64,000 nt of DNA from Alphaproteobacteria bacterium (GCA_011523425.1 WTGU01000152.1:1-64000), one strand, 5' to 3'; positions 45,758 to 54,429 are shown, numbered from the stretch's first letter. Translations and numbers: made by a program. Notes: generated from the sequence alone by a model not told the origin.

Positions 45758-46483
45758 AGTTGCGACCCGGCGGCAGGGCGGCGCGAGGTAGACCGCCGCC
45801 GTCAGCTTTCGGGTATCGGTCATTTTCTTCCAGGGCTGCTTGCGGAAGTAGTCGATTCCGGCGTGGAACGGCTCGGCGTCGATCTCGCGTGCCCGGGCCC
45901 GCGGCTCCTTCGCCTCGCCCTGCCGCCCGGCGTCTTCCAGAAGGTCCGCCAGATTGTCGCAAATGATCGCCACCCCGGCCTCACGGTGGCTGAGGGACTT
46001 CTCCCGCATTTCGCGCGCACGGCGGTAAAGCGGCTCCGCTTCGTCGCCTCGTTCCGTCGTGTGCAGCAGCTCGGCGAGGTCGTTCAGAGCCGCGGCGAGG
46101 CCGCCCCTGGCAAGGGCGGCATTGATGCTGCGCTTGAGGGCGCGCAGTTCCTCCGTCCGCTTCATCTCGAGGCGGATGTGCATCGAGGCGCTGCGGGCGG
46201 TGAACTCGACGGCCATCAGCGCGACCCATTCGGGCACCCGCTCCCAGGCGGCGATGGCGTCGCGATAGCGCGCCTCGGCGTCCGTCATGTCGCCGGCCTC
46301 TCGGGCGATCGCGGCCAGGCAATGAAGGCTCGCCGCGCGGCGGGGGTCCGGCTCGTCGAATGCCTGGGTGAGCGTGGCGCCGGTTCGCCACAGTGCCGCG
46401 ACCTCGCCGCCGGTCCCCGAGCCATCGGCAGCCGCCTCGGCGAACTGCTCCCACAGGAAATCGACGAGCAAACAGGGCCGCAT
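45755..46483 (-). CDS. Tetratricopeptide-repeat-like protein of unknown function
   Basis: 242 residues, mostly helical with TPR-like repeats: GDMTDAEARYRDAIAAWERV, ARGGLAAALNDLAELLHTTERGDEAEPLYRRAREM (quoted in part) and AGVAIICDNLADLLEDAGRQGEA. No signal peptide or catalytic motif. It is 34 bp downstream of livF on the same strand and is probably in the ATPase operon; a link to transport is unproven. The stop codon is formed by the flanking repeat. The start is weakly supported. Confidence 0.65.
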   Translation of the reverse strand: MRPCLLVDFLWEQFAEAAADGSGTGGEVAALWRTGATLTQAFDEPDPRRAASLHCLAAIAREAGDMTDAEARYRDAIAAWERVPEWVALMAVEFTARSASMHIRLEMKRTEELRALKRSINAALARGGLAAALNDLAELLHTTERGDEAEPLYRRAREMREKSLSHREAGVAIICDNLADLLEDAGRQGEAKEPRARAREIDAEPFHAGIDYFRKQPWKKMTDTRKLTAAVYLAPPCRRVAT

Positions 46484-46517
46484 GGCGTCGAGGTCTGTCT
46501 AAGGTCGGCGCGGACGC

Positions 46518-47225
46518 TCAGGCCCCGAGATAGGCATGGCGAACGTGATCGTTCTCGTGCAGATCGTTCGCTTCGCCTTCGAGCGCGATGCGGCCGGTTT
46601 CCAGCACGTAGCCGTAGCTCGCGAGAGTGAGCGCCAGCTCGGCATTCTGCTCGACCAGGATCACCGGAACGCCCCGCGCGTTGATGTCGCGGATGATTCG
46701 CGCGACCTCCTGCACCATCACCGGCGAGAGCCCGAGCGACGGCTCGTCCATCAGGATCAGACGCGGGCCGGACATGAGCGCGCGGCCGATCGCGACCATC
46801 TGCTGCTCGCCGCCGCTGAGCGTCTTGGCTCGCTGATTGCGCCGCTCCTTGAGCACCGGAAAACGCTCGTGAACGTCTTCGAGGTCGCGCGCAATGCCCT
46901 GTCTGTCCTTGCGCAAATAGGCGCCGGTGTGAAGGTTCTGATTGACGCTCAGGTCGGGGAATACCTGCCGCCCCTCCGGCACGTGGGCGATGCCCATGCG
47001 GACGATCTTCTCCGGCGCCAGGCGGTCGATGCGCTGGCCGTCGAACCAGACGCTGCCCGTCGTCGCGCGCTTCAGCCCGGATATCGTGCGGAGGGTGGTG
47101 CTCTTGCCGGCGCCATTGGCGCCGATCAGGGTGATGATCTGGCCTTCGTCGATCGCGATCGAGATGTCCGAGACCGCCTGGACACTCCCGTAGTGGACGG
47201 TGACGTCCTTCACCTCAAGCAGCAT
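46518..47225 (-). CDS. livF: Branched-chain amino acid ABC transporter ATPase LivF type
   Basis: A 235-residue ABC ATPase: Walker A GANGAGKST, signature LSGGEQQMVAIGRAL, Walker B LILMDEPSLGLSP and switch His region VILVEQNAELAL. The EQNA motif after Walker B is LivF-like. It overlaps livG by 11 bp. It must pair with LivH/LivM encoded on the other strand at 43732-45601, or with a distant transporter. Confidence 0.9.
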   Translation of the reverse strand: MLLEVKDVTVHYGSVQAVSDISIAIDEGQIITLIGANGAGKSTTLRTISGLKRATTGSVWFDGQRIDRLAPEKIVRMGIAHVPEGRQVFPDLSVNQNLHTGAYLRKDRQGIARDLEDVHERFPVLKERRNQRAKTLSGGEQQMVAIGRALMSGPRLILMDEPSLGLSPVMVQEVARIIRDINARGVPVILVEQNAELALTLASYGYVLETGRIALEGEANDLHENDHVRHAYLGA

Positions 47226-47988
47226 TGAGGCCGGTTCCCAGATAGGCTTCGATGACGTCCTTGTTGTCCTTGATCTCGTCCGGCGCGCCTTCCATCAGCA
47301 GCTGACCGAAGTTGACCACAGTAATTCGCTCGCAGAGGCCCATCACCGCCTGCATGTCGTGCTCGACCAGCAAGATGGTGATGCCGCTCTCGCGCACCTT
47401 CTGGATCAACGCCATCATGTTGCGTGTCTCTTCCGGGTTCATTCCGGCGAAGGGCTCGTCCAGCAGCAGCAGCTTGGGCTCCGTCGTCAGAGCCACCGCG
47501 ATGCCGAGCGCACGCTGCAGGCCATGCGGCAGGTTGGAGGCGAGCTCGTCCCTGCGATCGGCCAGGCCAAGAAATTCCAGCACCTCGAGGGTCTTCGCAT
47601 CGCTGGCCCGCTCGCTCGCGCGCTGGGTGCCGAACAGCGCCGAGACCATGTTGCTCCGGGTGTGGAGATAGCACCCCATCAGGGCGTTCTCGAAGGTGGT
47701 GAACTCCCGGAAGAGCGTCGTCTCCTGGAAGGTGCGGACCAGTCCCTTGGCGGCCACCTGATGCGGCTGCAGGCCGCCGATGGATTCGCCCTGATAGAAG
47801 ACCTTCCCCGCGGTCGGCTTGTAGAAGCCGGTGATCACGTTGAAGACGGTGGTCTTTCCCGCCCCGTTCGGGCCGATGAGGCCGTGGATGGCTCCTTCCT
47901 TCAGCTCGAAGCTGAGCCCGTCGATGGCGGCCAGGCCACCGAACCTCTTTTGCAGGTTCTCGACCCTGAAAAACGCCTGATCGCTCAT
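47215..47988 (-). CDS. livG: Branched-chain amino acid ABC transporter ATPase LivG type
   Basis: A 257-residue ABC ATPase. Walker A is GPNGAGKTT, the signature is the LivG-like LPHGLQRALGIAVALTTEPK, Walker B is LLLLDEPFAGMNPEET, and ILLVEHDMQAVM follows. The ATG at 47988 starts MSDQAFFRVENLQ; the frame continues upstream into the divergent region and is not used. It precedes livF, with which it overlaps. Confidence 0.9.
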   Translation of the reverse strand: MSDQAFFRVENLQKRFGGLAAIDGLSFELKEGAIHGLIGPNGAGKTTVFNVITGFYKPTAGKVFYQGESIGGLQPHQVAAKGLVRTFQETTLFREFTTFENALMGCYLHTRSNMVSALFGTQRASERASDAKTLEVLEFLGLADRRDELASNLPHGLQRALGIAVALTTEPKLLLLDEPFAGMNPEETRNMMALIQKVRESGITILLVEHDMQAVMGLCERITVVNFGQLLMEGAPDEIKDNKDVIEAYLGTGLNAA

Positions 47989-48251
47989 CGGAATTGGCCT
48001 GGCGTGGAGCGCGTGTCGTGCACCGAGGAGCCTCGCTGGATCTTGATGTCGGGTGGTCTCTACGCCGGTCAGCCACGTGTTCGTCAACGCTCACCCTGTA
48101 TAGTAACGTGCGGTCTCGAACACAATCATCCGACCGCCGGTCTCGTCGTCGGCCACACGCAGATGAGGATCGTAACCGCGTCCGCACGGCCGGCGCGCGC
48201 GCACCATGTCGAGGGGCTCGACGCGGCCACCGGCAACAGAGAGACGACAAG

Positions 48252-49541
48252 ATGGGAAAGAAGATCGCGGTGTTCCCCGAGCCCGGCGCGATCGGCCCGG
48301 TGATGAATCTGGTCGGCATCTGCCAGGGCCTGCGCGACATGGGTCACGAGCCCGTCTTCGTGCTCGAGCCCGGCCTCAAGGGCAGCGTCGAGAGCTATGG
48401 CTTCGAGGAGCGCTACGTGTCCTGCATGGAGCCGATGAGTCCCGAGGAGCAGGCGACCTACTGGGACGACTTCATGATCCGCTACATGCCGACCTTCAGG
48501 ACCTCGGCCTACGACCAGATCGCCACCTACGTGAAGGGCTGCTGGGAGGCGATCATCTACACCTCCGAATGGTCGGTGAAGAACGGGCTCGACAGGGTCT
48601 TCGCCGAGATCGAACCCGACCTGATCGTCAACGACAACGTCGCGCTCTACCCCGCCACGCAGCAGGCGGGCTGCCCGTGGGCACGCATGATTTCGTGCTC
48701 CGAGAACGAGATCATCGATCCCGACATCCCGCCCCATCTATCGGGTTGCGGCGAGAACGACACGGCGTGTTTCGCGGCCTACCGGGCGGAGTTCGAGAAG
48801 GAGCTGAAGCCTGTCCATGACGGGTTCAACGACTTTCTCGAAGCCCAGGGATGCGACCGTCTGCCCTTCCCGGAGTTCGTGCTGCCCTCGCCCTATCTCA
48901 ACCTGCTGCTCTATCCCGAGCCGCTGCGCTTCAAGCGGCGGAACCCTCTCGATCCCCATAAGTTCGTCTATCTCGACGGCTGCGTGCGCGAGGAGAGCGA
49001 GGCGTACGAGGTGCCGACCTTCAAGGCGAACGACGACAAGCCCCTGATCTATTTCAGCTACGGCAGCCTCGGCGTCGCCGACGTCGATCTCATCAAGCGC
49101 ATCGTCGGCGTGCTCGCCGACGCGCCCTATCGGGTGCTGGTCAATGTCGGGGACTATCTGGCGCAGTACGAGACGCCGCCGGACAATGTGCAGATCGCGT
49201 CCTGGTACCGGCAGACCGCGGTGCTGCCCCATGTCGACGTCTTCATCCAGCATGGCGGCAACAACAGCTTCAACGAGAGCCTCTATTTCGGCATTCCGCC
49301 CATCGTGATGCCCTTCGTCTGGGACGGTCACGACAATGCCCGGCGGGTCAACGACACCAGGCACGGCATCGGGATGCACCGCTACGACTGGACCGACGCG
49401 GAGCTTCTGACGAACATCGAGAGGACGCTGACCGACCGGGAGATGCGCGCCAACGTCGCGGCGACGAGCAAGCACATGCAGGCGCAAAACGGCCGCATGC
49501 GCGCCGCCAACGCCATCAACGAACTGCTGGAGCGCCTCTAG
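48252..49541 (+). CDS. UGT-like GT1-family glycosyltransferase, paralogue A
   Basis: A 429-residue GT-B glycosyltransferase resembling MurG/UGT-type enzymes. The donor-site block is QHGGNNSFNESLYFGIPPIV then PFVWDGHDNARRV near residue 335, and the N-terminal acceptor lobe begins KKIAVFPEPGAIGPVMNLVG. It shares the segment SCSENEIIDPDIPPHLSGCGEND with paralogue B. The acceptor is unknown. The divergent region 47989-48251 holds only a weak -10-like TATAGT (48099-48104). A cupin gene follows by 2 bp. Confidence 0.82.
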   Translation: MGKKIAVFPEPGAIGPVMNLVGICQGLRDMGHEPVFVLEPGLKGSVESYGFEERYVSCMEPMSPEEQATYWDDFMIRYMPTFRTSAYDQIATYVKGCWEAIIYTSEWSVKNGLDRVFAEIEPDLIVNDNVALYPATQQAGCPWARMISCSENEIIDPDIPPHLSGCGENDTACFAAYRAEFEKELKPVHDGFNDFLEAQGCDRLPFPEFVLPSPYLNLLLYPEPLRFKRRNPLDPHKFVYLDGCVREESEAYEVPTFKANDDKPLIYFSYGSLGVADVDLIKRIVGVLADAPYRVLVNVGDYLAQYETPPDNVQIASWYRQTAVLPHVDVFIQHGGNNSFNESLYFGIPPIVMPFVWDGHDNARRVNDTRHGIGMHRYDWTDAELLTNIERTLTDREMRANVAATSKHMQAQNGRMRAANAINELLERL

Positions 49542-49543
49542 CG

Positions 49544-49897
49544 ATGCCCGCACTTGTTCTGGAAAACGCCGCGGCGCTCGATCCCGCGACCTTCACCGAC
49601 TGGGGAGAGGTCGCCGCGCCGATCGGCGAGCCGGTCTCCCGAACGAGCGGCCTGCTCCTGTTCCGGAACGAGGACCGGTCGTCGGAGATGGGGCTCTGGC
49701 AATGCACGCCCGGGCGGTGGCGCTGCGAGGTCGAGAGCGACGAGTTCTTCCACGTGCTCGCCGGGCGCGCGGTCTACACGGAAGACGACGGCACGGTGAT
49801 CGACATTGCCGCCGGCATGACCTGCGCCTTCCCCGCCGGCTGGAAGGGCGCGTGCGAGGTCGTCGAGACCGTGCGCAAGGTCTACATGGTGCGCTAG
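49544..49897 (+). CDS. Cupin_3 (DUF861) domain protein
   Basis: A 117-residue single-domain cupin of the Cupin_3 type (FRNEDRSSEMGLWQCTPGRW, DEFFHVLAGRAVYTEDDG, GWKGACEVVETVRKVYMV). It lacks the H-x-H metal motif of classic cupins. Relatives bind small molecules or act in ureidoglycine-type chemistry. It begins 2 bp after the glycosyltransferase stop, so the two are coupled. It resembles the cupin at 57752-58132, notably in WQCTPG and the C-terminal ETVRKV. Confidence 0.8.
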   Translation: MPALVLENAAALDPATFTDWGEVAAPIGEPVSRTSGLLLFRNEDRSSEMGLWQCTPGRWRCEVESDEFFHVLAGRAVYTEDDGTVIDIAAGMTCAFPAGWKGACEVVETVRKVYMVR

Positions 49898-49921
49898 CGC
49901 CCGGTCCACGCTGGCGGAAGA

Positions 49922-51205
49922 CTACGCGCGAGTCGCGAGGTCGATCAGGATGTCGGCCGCCTTCGCGCGGCCATCCTGCTGTTGCATATGGGCGCTGAGC
50001 GTCGCGAGGCGCCGCTGCATGGCCTCGTCGCTCAACAGCCGCGCGACGGTGCCGGCGAACGCCTCGTCGGTCCAGTCGTAGCGATGCAGTTGCGCTCCGT
50101 AGCCGGTGTCCTCGATCCGCTGGGCGTTGTCATGGCCGTCCCAGACGAACGGCATGATGATCGCGGGTTTGCCGAAATAGAGGCCTTCGTTGAAGGAGTT
50201 GTTGCCGCCGTGGTGAATGACGAGGTCGACCTGCGGAATCACCGACGGCTGCGGGAACCAGGGCGCGACCTGCACGTTGCCCGGCAGATCCGGGTACGCG
50301 GCCACTCGCTCGCCGACGCTGAGGAGCGCCCGATAGGGCAGTGTGCCGATCACCTCGATCAGGCGCTTGTTCAGCGCGACATCGGCCTCGTTCAAGCTGC
50401 CGGAGCCGATGTAGATGAGCGGCTTGTCGGCGTTCTTCGAGAACGTGGGCAGCGTGAAGGGCTCGTCCTCGCGCACGCAGCCCTCGAGATACTGAAACCG
50501 GGCGGGATCGAGGGGAGTGCGGCGCTTGAACTGAAGCTGCCTGGGGTACAGCAGGAAGTTCATGGTCGGCGAGGTCTCGAGAAACTGGCCGAGCGGGTAG
50601 GGCGCCTCGCCACACGATTCGAGGAAGGCGTTGAAGCGGTCGTGCACCGGCTTGATGACCTCCGAGAACCGCGTCCGGAACGCCTCGAAGCACGCCTTGT
50701 CGTTCTCGCCGCAGCCTGACAGATGGGGCGGAATGTCCGGATCGACAATCTCGTTCTCGGAGCAGGAGACGATGCGAACCCACGGGCAGCCCGCCCGCTT
50801 GATCGCGGGAAAGAGGATCACGTTGTCGAGGCAGACGAGGTCGGGCTCGATCTCGCCCAGCGCGAGCGCCAGTTCGTCCTCCACGTAGACCGCCGTGTCG
50901 ACGATGGCGCTCCAGCATTCGAGGACGTAGTTGGGAATCTGCTCGATCGGCGACAGCCGGAAGTTGGGCAGGTGGGACGCGATGAAGTCGAGCCAGTACT
51001 GGCTGGCGGCGGCCTCGTCCATCGGCTCCGACATGGCGACCAGGCGCTCGGGAAATCCGAAGCGATCGAAGACGCCCTTGAACGAGCTGTCCACGACGAA
51101 GACCGCATTGTGGCCGCGTTCGCGCAGCCGCTGAGCGATGCCAACGCAATTCATGGAGGGCCCGAAGGCCGCCTCCGGAAAGAACACTATGGTCTTCGCG
51201 TCCAT
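49922..51205 (-). CDS. UGT-like GT1-family glycosyltransferase, paralogue B
   Basis: A 427-residue paralogue of the enzyme at 48252, on the opposite strand and facing it. Same donor block: HHGGNNSFNEGLYFGKPAII, PFVWDGHDNAQRI, and the same middle segment SCSENEIVDPDIPPHLSGCGEND. The start ATG at 51205 follows GAGGGGCGCGGCG. The shared conserved segments between A and B show a duplication with inversion. Upstream at 51245-51305 is a repeat end with nested hairpins. Confidence 0.82.
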   Translation of the reverse strand: MDAKTIVFFPEAAFGPSMNCVGIAQRLRERGHNAVFVVDSSFKGVFDRFGFPERLVAMSEPMDEAAASQYWLDFIASHLPNFRLSPIEQIPNYVLECWSAIVDTAVYVEDELALALGEIEPDLVCLDNVILFPAIKRAGCPWVRIVSCSENEIVDPDIPPHLSGCGENDKACFEAFRTRFSEVIKPVHDRFNAFLESCGEAPYPLGQFLETSPTMNFLLYPRQLQFKRRTPLDPARFQYLEGCVREDEPFTLPTFSKNADKPLIYIGSGSLNEADVALNKRLIEVIGTLPYRALLSVGERVAAYPDLPGNVQVAPWFPQPSVIPQVDLVIHHGGNNSFNEGLYFGKPAIIMPFVWDGHDNAQRIEDTGYGAQLHRYDWTDEAFAGTVARLLSDEAMQRRLATLSAHMQQQDGRAKAADILIDLATRA

Positions 51206-51244
51206 CGCCGCGCCCCTCTGTCGTCGCAGGAACCGCCGGCGATC

Positions 51245-51305
51245 TTAGCCCGCATTTCTCACCATGGTCATGGTCTGCGCGTCGCCGCAGACCGTGCGGC
51301 GACGC
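51245..51305. repeat. Solitary MITE-type repeat end with overlapping hairpins
   Basis: The end TTAGCCCGCATTTCTCACCA starts at 51245 and matches the 33478 element; no mate end is seen nearby. Within it GGTCTGCG (51272-51279) pairs with CGCAGACC (51286-51293), and GCGTCGCCGCA (51279-51289) pairs with TGCGGCGACGC (51295-51305). The two stems share bases and exclude each other. It lies 40-100 bp upstream of glycosyltransferase B and after the M41 gene, on whose strand it would be read. Confidence 0.6.
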
Positions 51306-51324
51306 GGATCGGCGTTCGCTTTCT

Positions 51325-52065
51325 TCAGCCAGCGGTGAACGGGGCGGGGCGCTCTCTCGACTCCCGGCTCGGCGTGCCGCCCTCGAGGATGCGGGCGATG
51401 TCGACCGCCTCCAGCGTGCCGTGTGCCAGAAGAGCGGCGGCGAGGCGGTGAAGCTGGCCCTCGCGGCTCTCGAGAATGGCGCGGGCGCGGCGTTTCGCCT
51501 CGTCCATCGAACGGCGCACGCCGGCGTCGGCTTCCGCGACCGTGAGGCCGGCGGCGGGGCCGCCCAGCAGCTCGAATGCGATCCTCTCCGCCGCCTTGAT
51601 GTCGGACGTCATCGCATCCGTCATCTCTCCGTCGCCGCGGGCGATCGCCTCGGCGATCAGGCCGCCCAGCGCGATGACGAGTTCCGCTTCCTTGCGCGCG
51701 CGCAACGCATCGTCGCCCATGTCGCCGTCCGCCGCAGCGCGGGTCATGCTGCCGAGCACGCCCCAGCGGGAGACGATAGTCACGTTCAGGATGTCCCCGC
51801 CGGCCGGGAGGTGGGCGGCGAGCAGGGCATGACCGGCCTCGTGATAGGCGGTGATCCGCCGGTCTTCGTCGGTAATCTCCGGAACGCGGTTCTCGGAGGG
51901 CGGGTCGAGGGTGGCGGCGGCAACCAGCCCGGCCAGCAGCGTCAGCACCGCGACGCCGCTGATGTTGAGCTGGGCAATGTCGAACCGGCGCGGCACTCTC
52001 GTCTCCGGCTTGGCTCGACCGGCGCAGGCAACGCCTCGCGTCGGCGTCGATCCGCAGCACAGCAT
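51325..52065 (-). CDS. Stand-alone membrane FtsH-type (M41) metallopeptidase, no AAA domain
   Basis: A 246-residue protein with one membrane helix (about 34-52) and an FtsH-like M41 peptidase domain. Zinc motif His75-Glu-Ala-Gly-His79 (AYHEAGHALLAA), LGGLIAEAIARGDGE, and Asp155 in TSDIKAAERIA matching the third ligand of FtsH. There is no room for the AAA+ ATPase module, so it cannot unfold substrates by ATP. The ATG at 52065 follows AAGGTGGT. The function is unknown; it is divergent from the acyl-CoA-dehydrogenase-like gene. Confidence 0.82.
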   Translation of the reverse strand: MLCCGSTPTRGVACAGRAKPETRVPRRFDIAQLNISGVAVLTLLAGLVAAATLDPPSENRVPEITDEDRRITAYHEAGHALLAAHLPAGGDILNVTIVSRWGVLGSMTRAAADGDMGDDALRARKEAELVIALGGLIAEAIARGDGEMTDAMTSDIKAAERIAFELLGGPAAGLTVAEADAGVRRSMDEAKRRARAILESREGQLHRLAAALLAHGTLEAVDIARILEGGTPSRESRERPAPFTAG

Positions 52066-52179
52066 ACCACCTTCATCCGAGCCAGAGCATCGGCACGTGC
52101 CTGATCGCGCCGGCGGGAACTTCCGCTAGAATGCTGCGCTGTTGTCGCATCGCGCCTTACCACGAACAGGGGGTCCACC

Positions 52180-53583
52180 GTGACGAAGATGTGGGGCGGC
52201 GAGCCCTATTTCGGCCTGTCCTATGAGTTCGATCCGCAATGGTATCTGACCGACGAGCAACGGGAGATACAGGCCCGCCTGATCGAGCTCTGCCACTCGA
52301 CGATCGCGCCGCACGCCATCGAGTGCGACCGCGACAGCATCTTTCCGCGCAAGAGCATGGAGGCGCTCGCCTCCCAGGATCTGCTTGCCCTTCACGTGCC
52401 GAAGAAATACGGCGGCATGGGGCAGAACCACGTCTGCGTGACCATGGTGCTGGAGACCATCGCCCGCTACGGCTGCGCCAGCACCGCGCTGGTCTACACC
52501 ATGCACCTGCTCGCGGTCAGCGCTCTCCTGCTCCGCGCGGGCGGCAATCCCGAGATCCAGAAGACCCTGCGGCGCCTGAACCGCGACGTCTTCGTCGGCA
52601 CCGCGTCCTACTCGGACCCCGAGACCGGCTCGCACTTCTGGTATCCGATGGCGTCGAAGGCCGAGAGGGTCGACGGCGGCTGGCGGGTCAACAAGAAGTC
52701 CTCGTGGACCACGTCGGGCGGGTTCGCGGACTTCTACGTGGCGCAGACCACCAGCCCGGACTTCGACGGTGATTTCTCCGACCTCTCCGTGTTCCTGATC
52801 TACGCGGACGAGATCGTCGCGCACCCGGCGAGCTGGGACGCGATGGGCATGCGCGGTAATCAGTCCGGGCCGATCGAGATCACGGACGTGGTGGTGCCGA
52901 CCGATCGCATGGTGGGCCCGCCCGGCGACGGCGCCCGCTCCAACGACGAGGGGCTGGACCCCATCGGCCTCCTGATGCTCGCCGCGTCGTACAACGGCCT
53001 CGGCATGGCCGCGATCGACCTCGCCAAGCGGCAGGCGACACGCAAGACCCATGCGGACGTCGGCATGCGCGTCTGCGACTATCCGAGCATTCAGGACTAT
53101 TTCGGCGATGCCATCATGGATACCCAGGCGTCGCGCGTCTACGCTTTCGCCGTCGCCCAGCAGATGGACGCGGTCACCAACAACTGCGACTGGACGATCC
53201 ACGAGGACGATCTCGACCTGCTGCCCCGCTCGGAGTTCCTGACCTGGAGCTGGAAGGCCAAGTACATCGCGAGCAAGTGCGTTTACACGGTCGCCGATCG
53301 CATGCTGAACGCGTGCGGCGGCACCGGCTACAAGAAGAGCCTCGTCATCGAGCGCGTGGTCCGGGACGCCAAGGCCGGCTGGATCATGGGGCCGACCAAC
53401 GAGGTGCTGCGCCAGTTCGTCGGCAAGTGGGCGCTGCTCGGCTTCGAGGCGCTGGACTACTGGAACCAGTCGGTCAACGAGCGCGCCATGAACAACGAGC
53501 TGAAGAAGCTCGACGACGACGCCAAGCGCGCCCTGATCGAGAGGCTCAGCGCCGAACTTGCCGAGGCGGACGCAGCCGAATAG
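52180..53583 (+). CDS. Acyl-CoA dehydrogenase family flavoprotein, catalytic Glu absent
   Basis: A 467-residue ACAD-fold protein (N-terminal helical, central beta, C-terminal helical domains), longer than the usual 380-400. FAD-site features include WTTSGGFADFYV and the C-terminal ACGGTGYKKSLVIERVVRDAKAGWIMGPTNEVLRQ (quoted in part). The catalytic Glu position of the normal YEGTSE is Met/Gly (WIMGPTNE), and the alternative IVD-type Glu position (LDLER) is Ile (LDPIG). It may be a flavin monooxygenase or other oxidase. The GTG start follows AGGGGG; a TAGAAT lies at 52127-52132. Confidence 0.78.
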   Translation: MTKMWGGEPYFGLSYEFDPQWYLTDEQREIQARLIELCHSTIAPHAIECDRDSIFPRKSMEALASQDLLALHVPKKYGGMGQNHVCVTMVLETIARYGCASTALVYTMHLLAVSALLLRAGGNPEIQKTLRRLNRDVFVGTASYSDPETGSHFWYPMASKAERVDGGWRVNKKSSWTTSGGFADFYVAQTTSPDFDGDFSDLSVFLIYADEIVAHPASWDAMGMRGNQSGPIEITDVVVPTDRMVGPPGDGARSNDEGLDPIGLLMLAASYNGLGMAAIDLAKRQATRKTHADVGMRVCDYPSIQDYFGDAIMDTQASRVYAFAVAQQMDAVTNNCDWTIHEDDLDLLPRSEFLTWSWKAKYIASKCVYTVADRMLNACGGTGYKKSLVIERVVRDAKAGWIMGPTNEVLRQFVGKWALLGFEALDYWNQSVNERAMNNELKKLDDDAKRALIERLSAELAEADAAE

Positions 53584-53607
53584 CGGGGTGGGACGCCCCG
53601 AGGGCTG

Positions 53608-54036
53608 TTAGCGGTGAACGTCCTCGCTCTCGCCGAGCGCGCGAAAGCCGCCGCGGATGAACACCAGGAGCGTGGCACCGTCTTCCGAGACGGAGACGTG
53701 CTTCGAGCCGGGCTTCAGCGAGACGAAGTCGTCGCGCCGGTAGACCGTGCCGTCGCAATCGGTCAGCGACCCGTGGAGCACCAGGAACTCCTCGTGGCCG
53801 ATATGCTCGTGGGGCGTCGAGCCGGCCCCGGGCGCAAAGCGGACCAGGTAGCAGCCTTCGCCCGCGTCCGCGTCGTAGCTGATGTTGCAGTAGGTGGCGG
53901 TAGGGCAGACTGGCTGCTCCGCGTCCGCCGCGCGTTTCATGCGATGGGGCGGCTCGGCCCCGAAGGCCGCGGTCTCGACGTTCACGATCGTGCGATAGGA
54001 CGCGAGCGACGCGTCCCTCCGGGCCGTCTCCTGCAC
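53608..54036 (-). CDS. Cupin-domain protein (H-x-H type), operon end
   Basis: A 142-residue cupin_2-type protein. The metal motif is TPHEHIGHEEFLVLHGSL with downstream Gly and His in DDFVSLKPGSKHVSV. It is a close paralogue of the next gene, 9 bp away, and both share GSKH and VFIRGGF. Such small cupins often bind metals or act as dioxygenase-like or epimerase enzymes. It is the last gene in the six-gene minus-strand unit. Confidence 0.85.
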   Translation of the reverse strand: MQETARRDASLASYRTIVNVETAAFGAEPPHRMKRAADAEQPVCPTATYCNISYDADAGEGCYLVRFAPGAGSTPHEHIGHEEFLVLHGSLTDCDGTVYRRDDFVSLKPGSKHVSVSEDGATLLVFIRGGFRALGESEDVHR

Positions 54037-54045
54037 GGCTAACGC

Positions 54046-54429
54046 TCAGCCATCGACCGGCTCGTCCTGTTCCAGCGTGCGGAAGCCGCCGCGGATGAAG
54101 ACCGCGACCGTGCAGCCGGTGTGCGAGACCGAGAAGTGCTTGGAGCCGGGCTTGAGGGACACGAGGTCGTTCTTCCTGTAAATCGCGCCGTCGCAGTCCT
54201 CGATCTCGCCGTCGAGAACCAGGAACTCCTCGTAGCCGACATGCTCGTGAGGGATCGAGGTTCCGCCGGGCTTGAAGCGAATCAGGAAGCAGCCGCCGCC
54301 CTCCGCCTCGTCGTAGCTGACATTGCACCAGGTCAGGTCGGACTGCTCCGAGCCTTGCAACCCGTACGGAACGAACTCCGCCGTGTCGAGGTTGACCATG
54401 CGCCGTTGTGATTCGAGCGTTGTCGACAT
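54046..54429 (-). CDS. Cupin-domain protein (H-x-H type), paralogue
   Basis: A 127-residue cupin from ATG 54429 (AAGGCGAGACA upstream). Metal motif IPHEHVGYEEFLVLDGEIE and NDLVSLKPGSKHFSV. It resembles the 53608 gene throughout and arose by tandem duplication. The two start 390 bp apart with minimal spacing and are probably translated together. Its role in amine metabolism is unproven. Confidence 0.85.
   Translation of the reverse strand: MSTTLESQRRMVNLDTAEFVPYGLQGSEQSDLTWCNVSYDEAEGGGCFLIRFKPGGTSIPHEHVGYEEFLVLDGEIEDCDGAIYRKNDLVSLKPGSKHFSVSHTGCTVAVFIRGGFRTLEQDEPVDG

Noticed and set aside
48099-48104. Promoter for glycosyltransferase A at TATAGT
   Set aside because: No acceptable -35 at 16-18 bp, so not listed as a feature.
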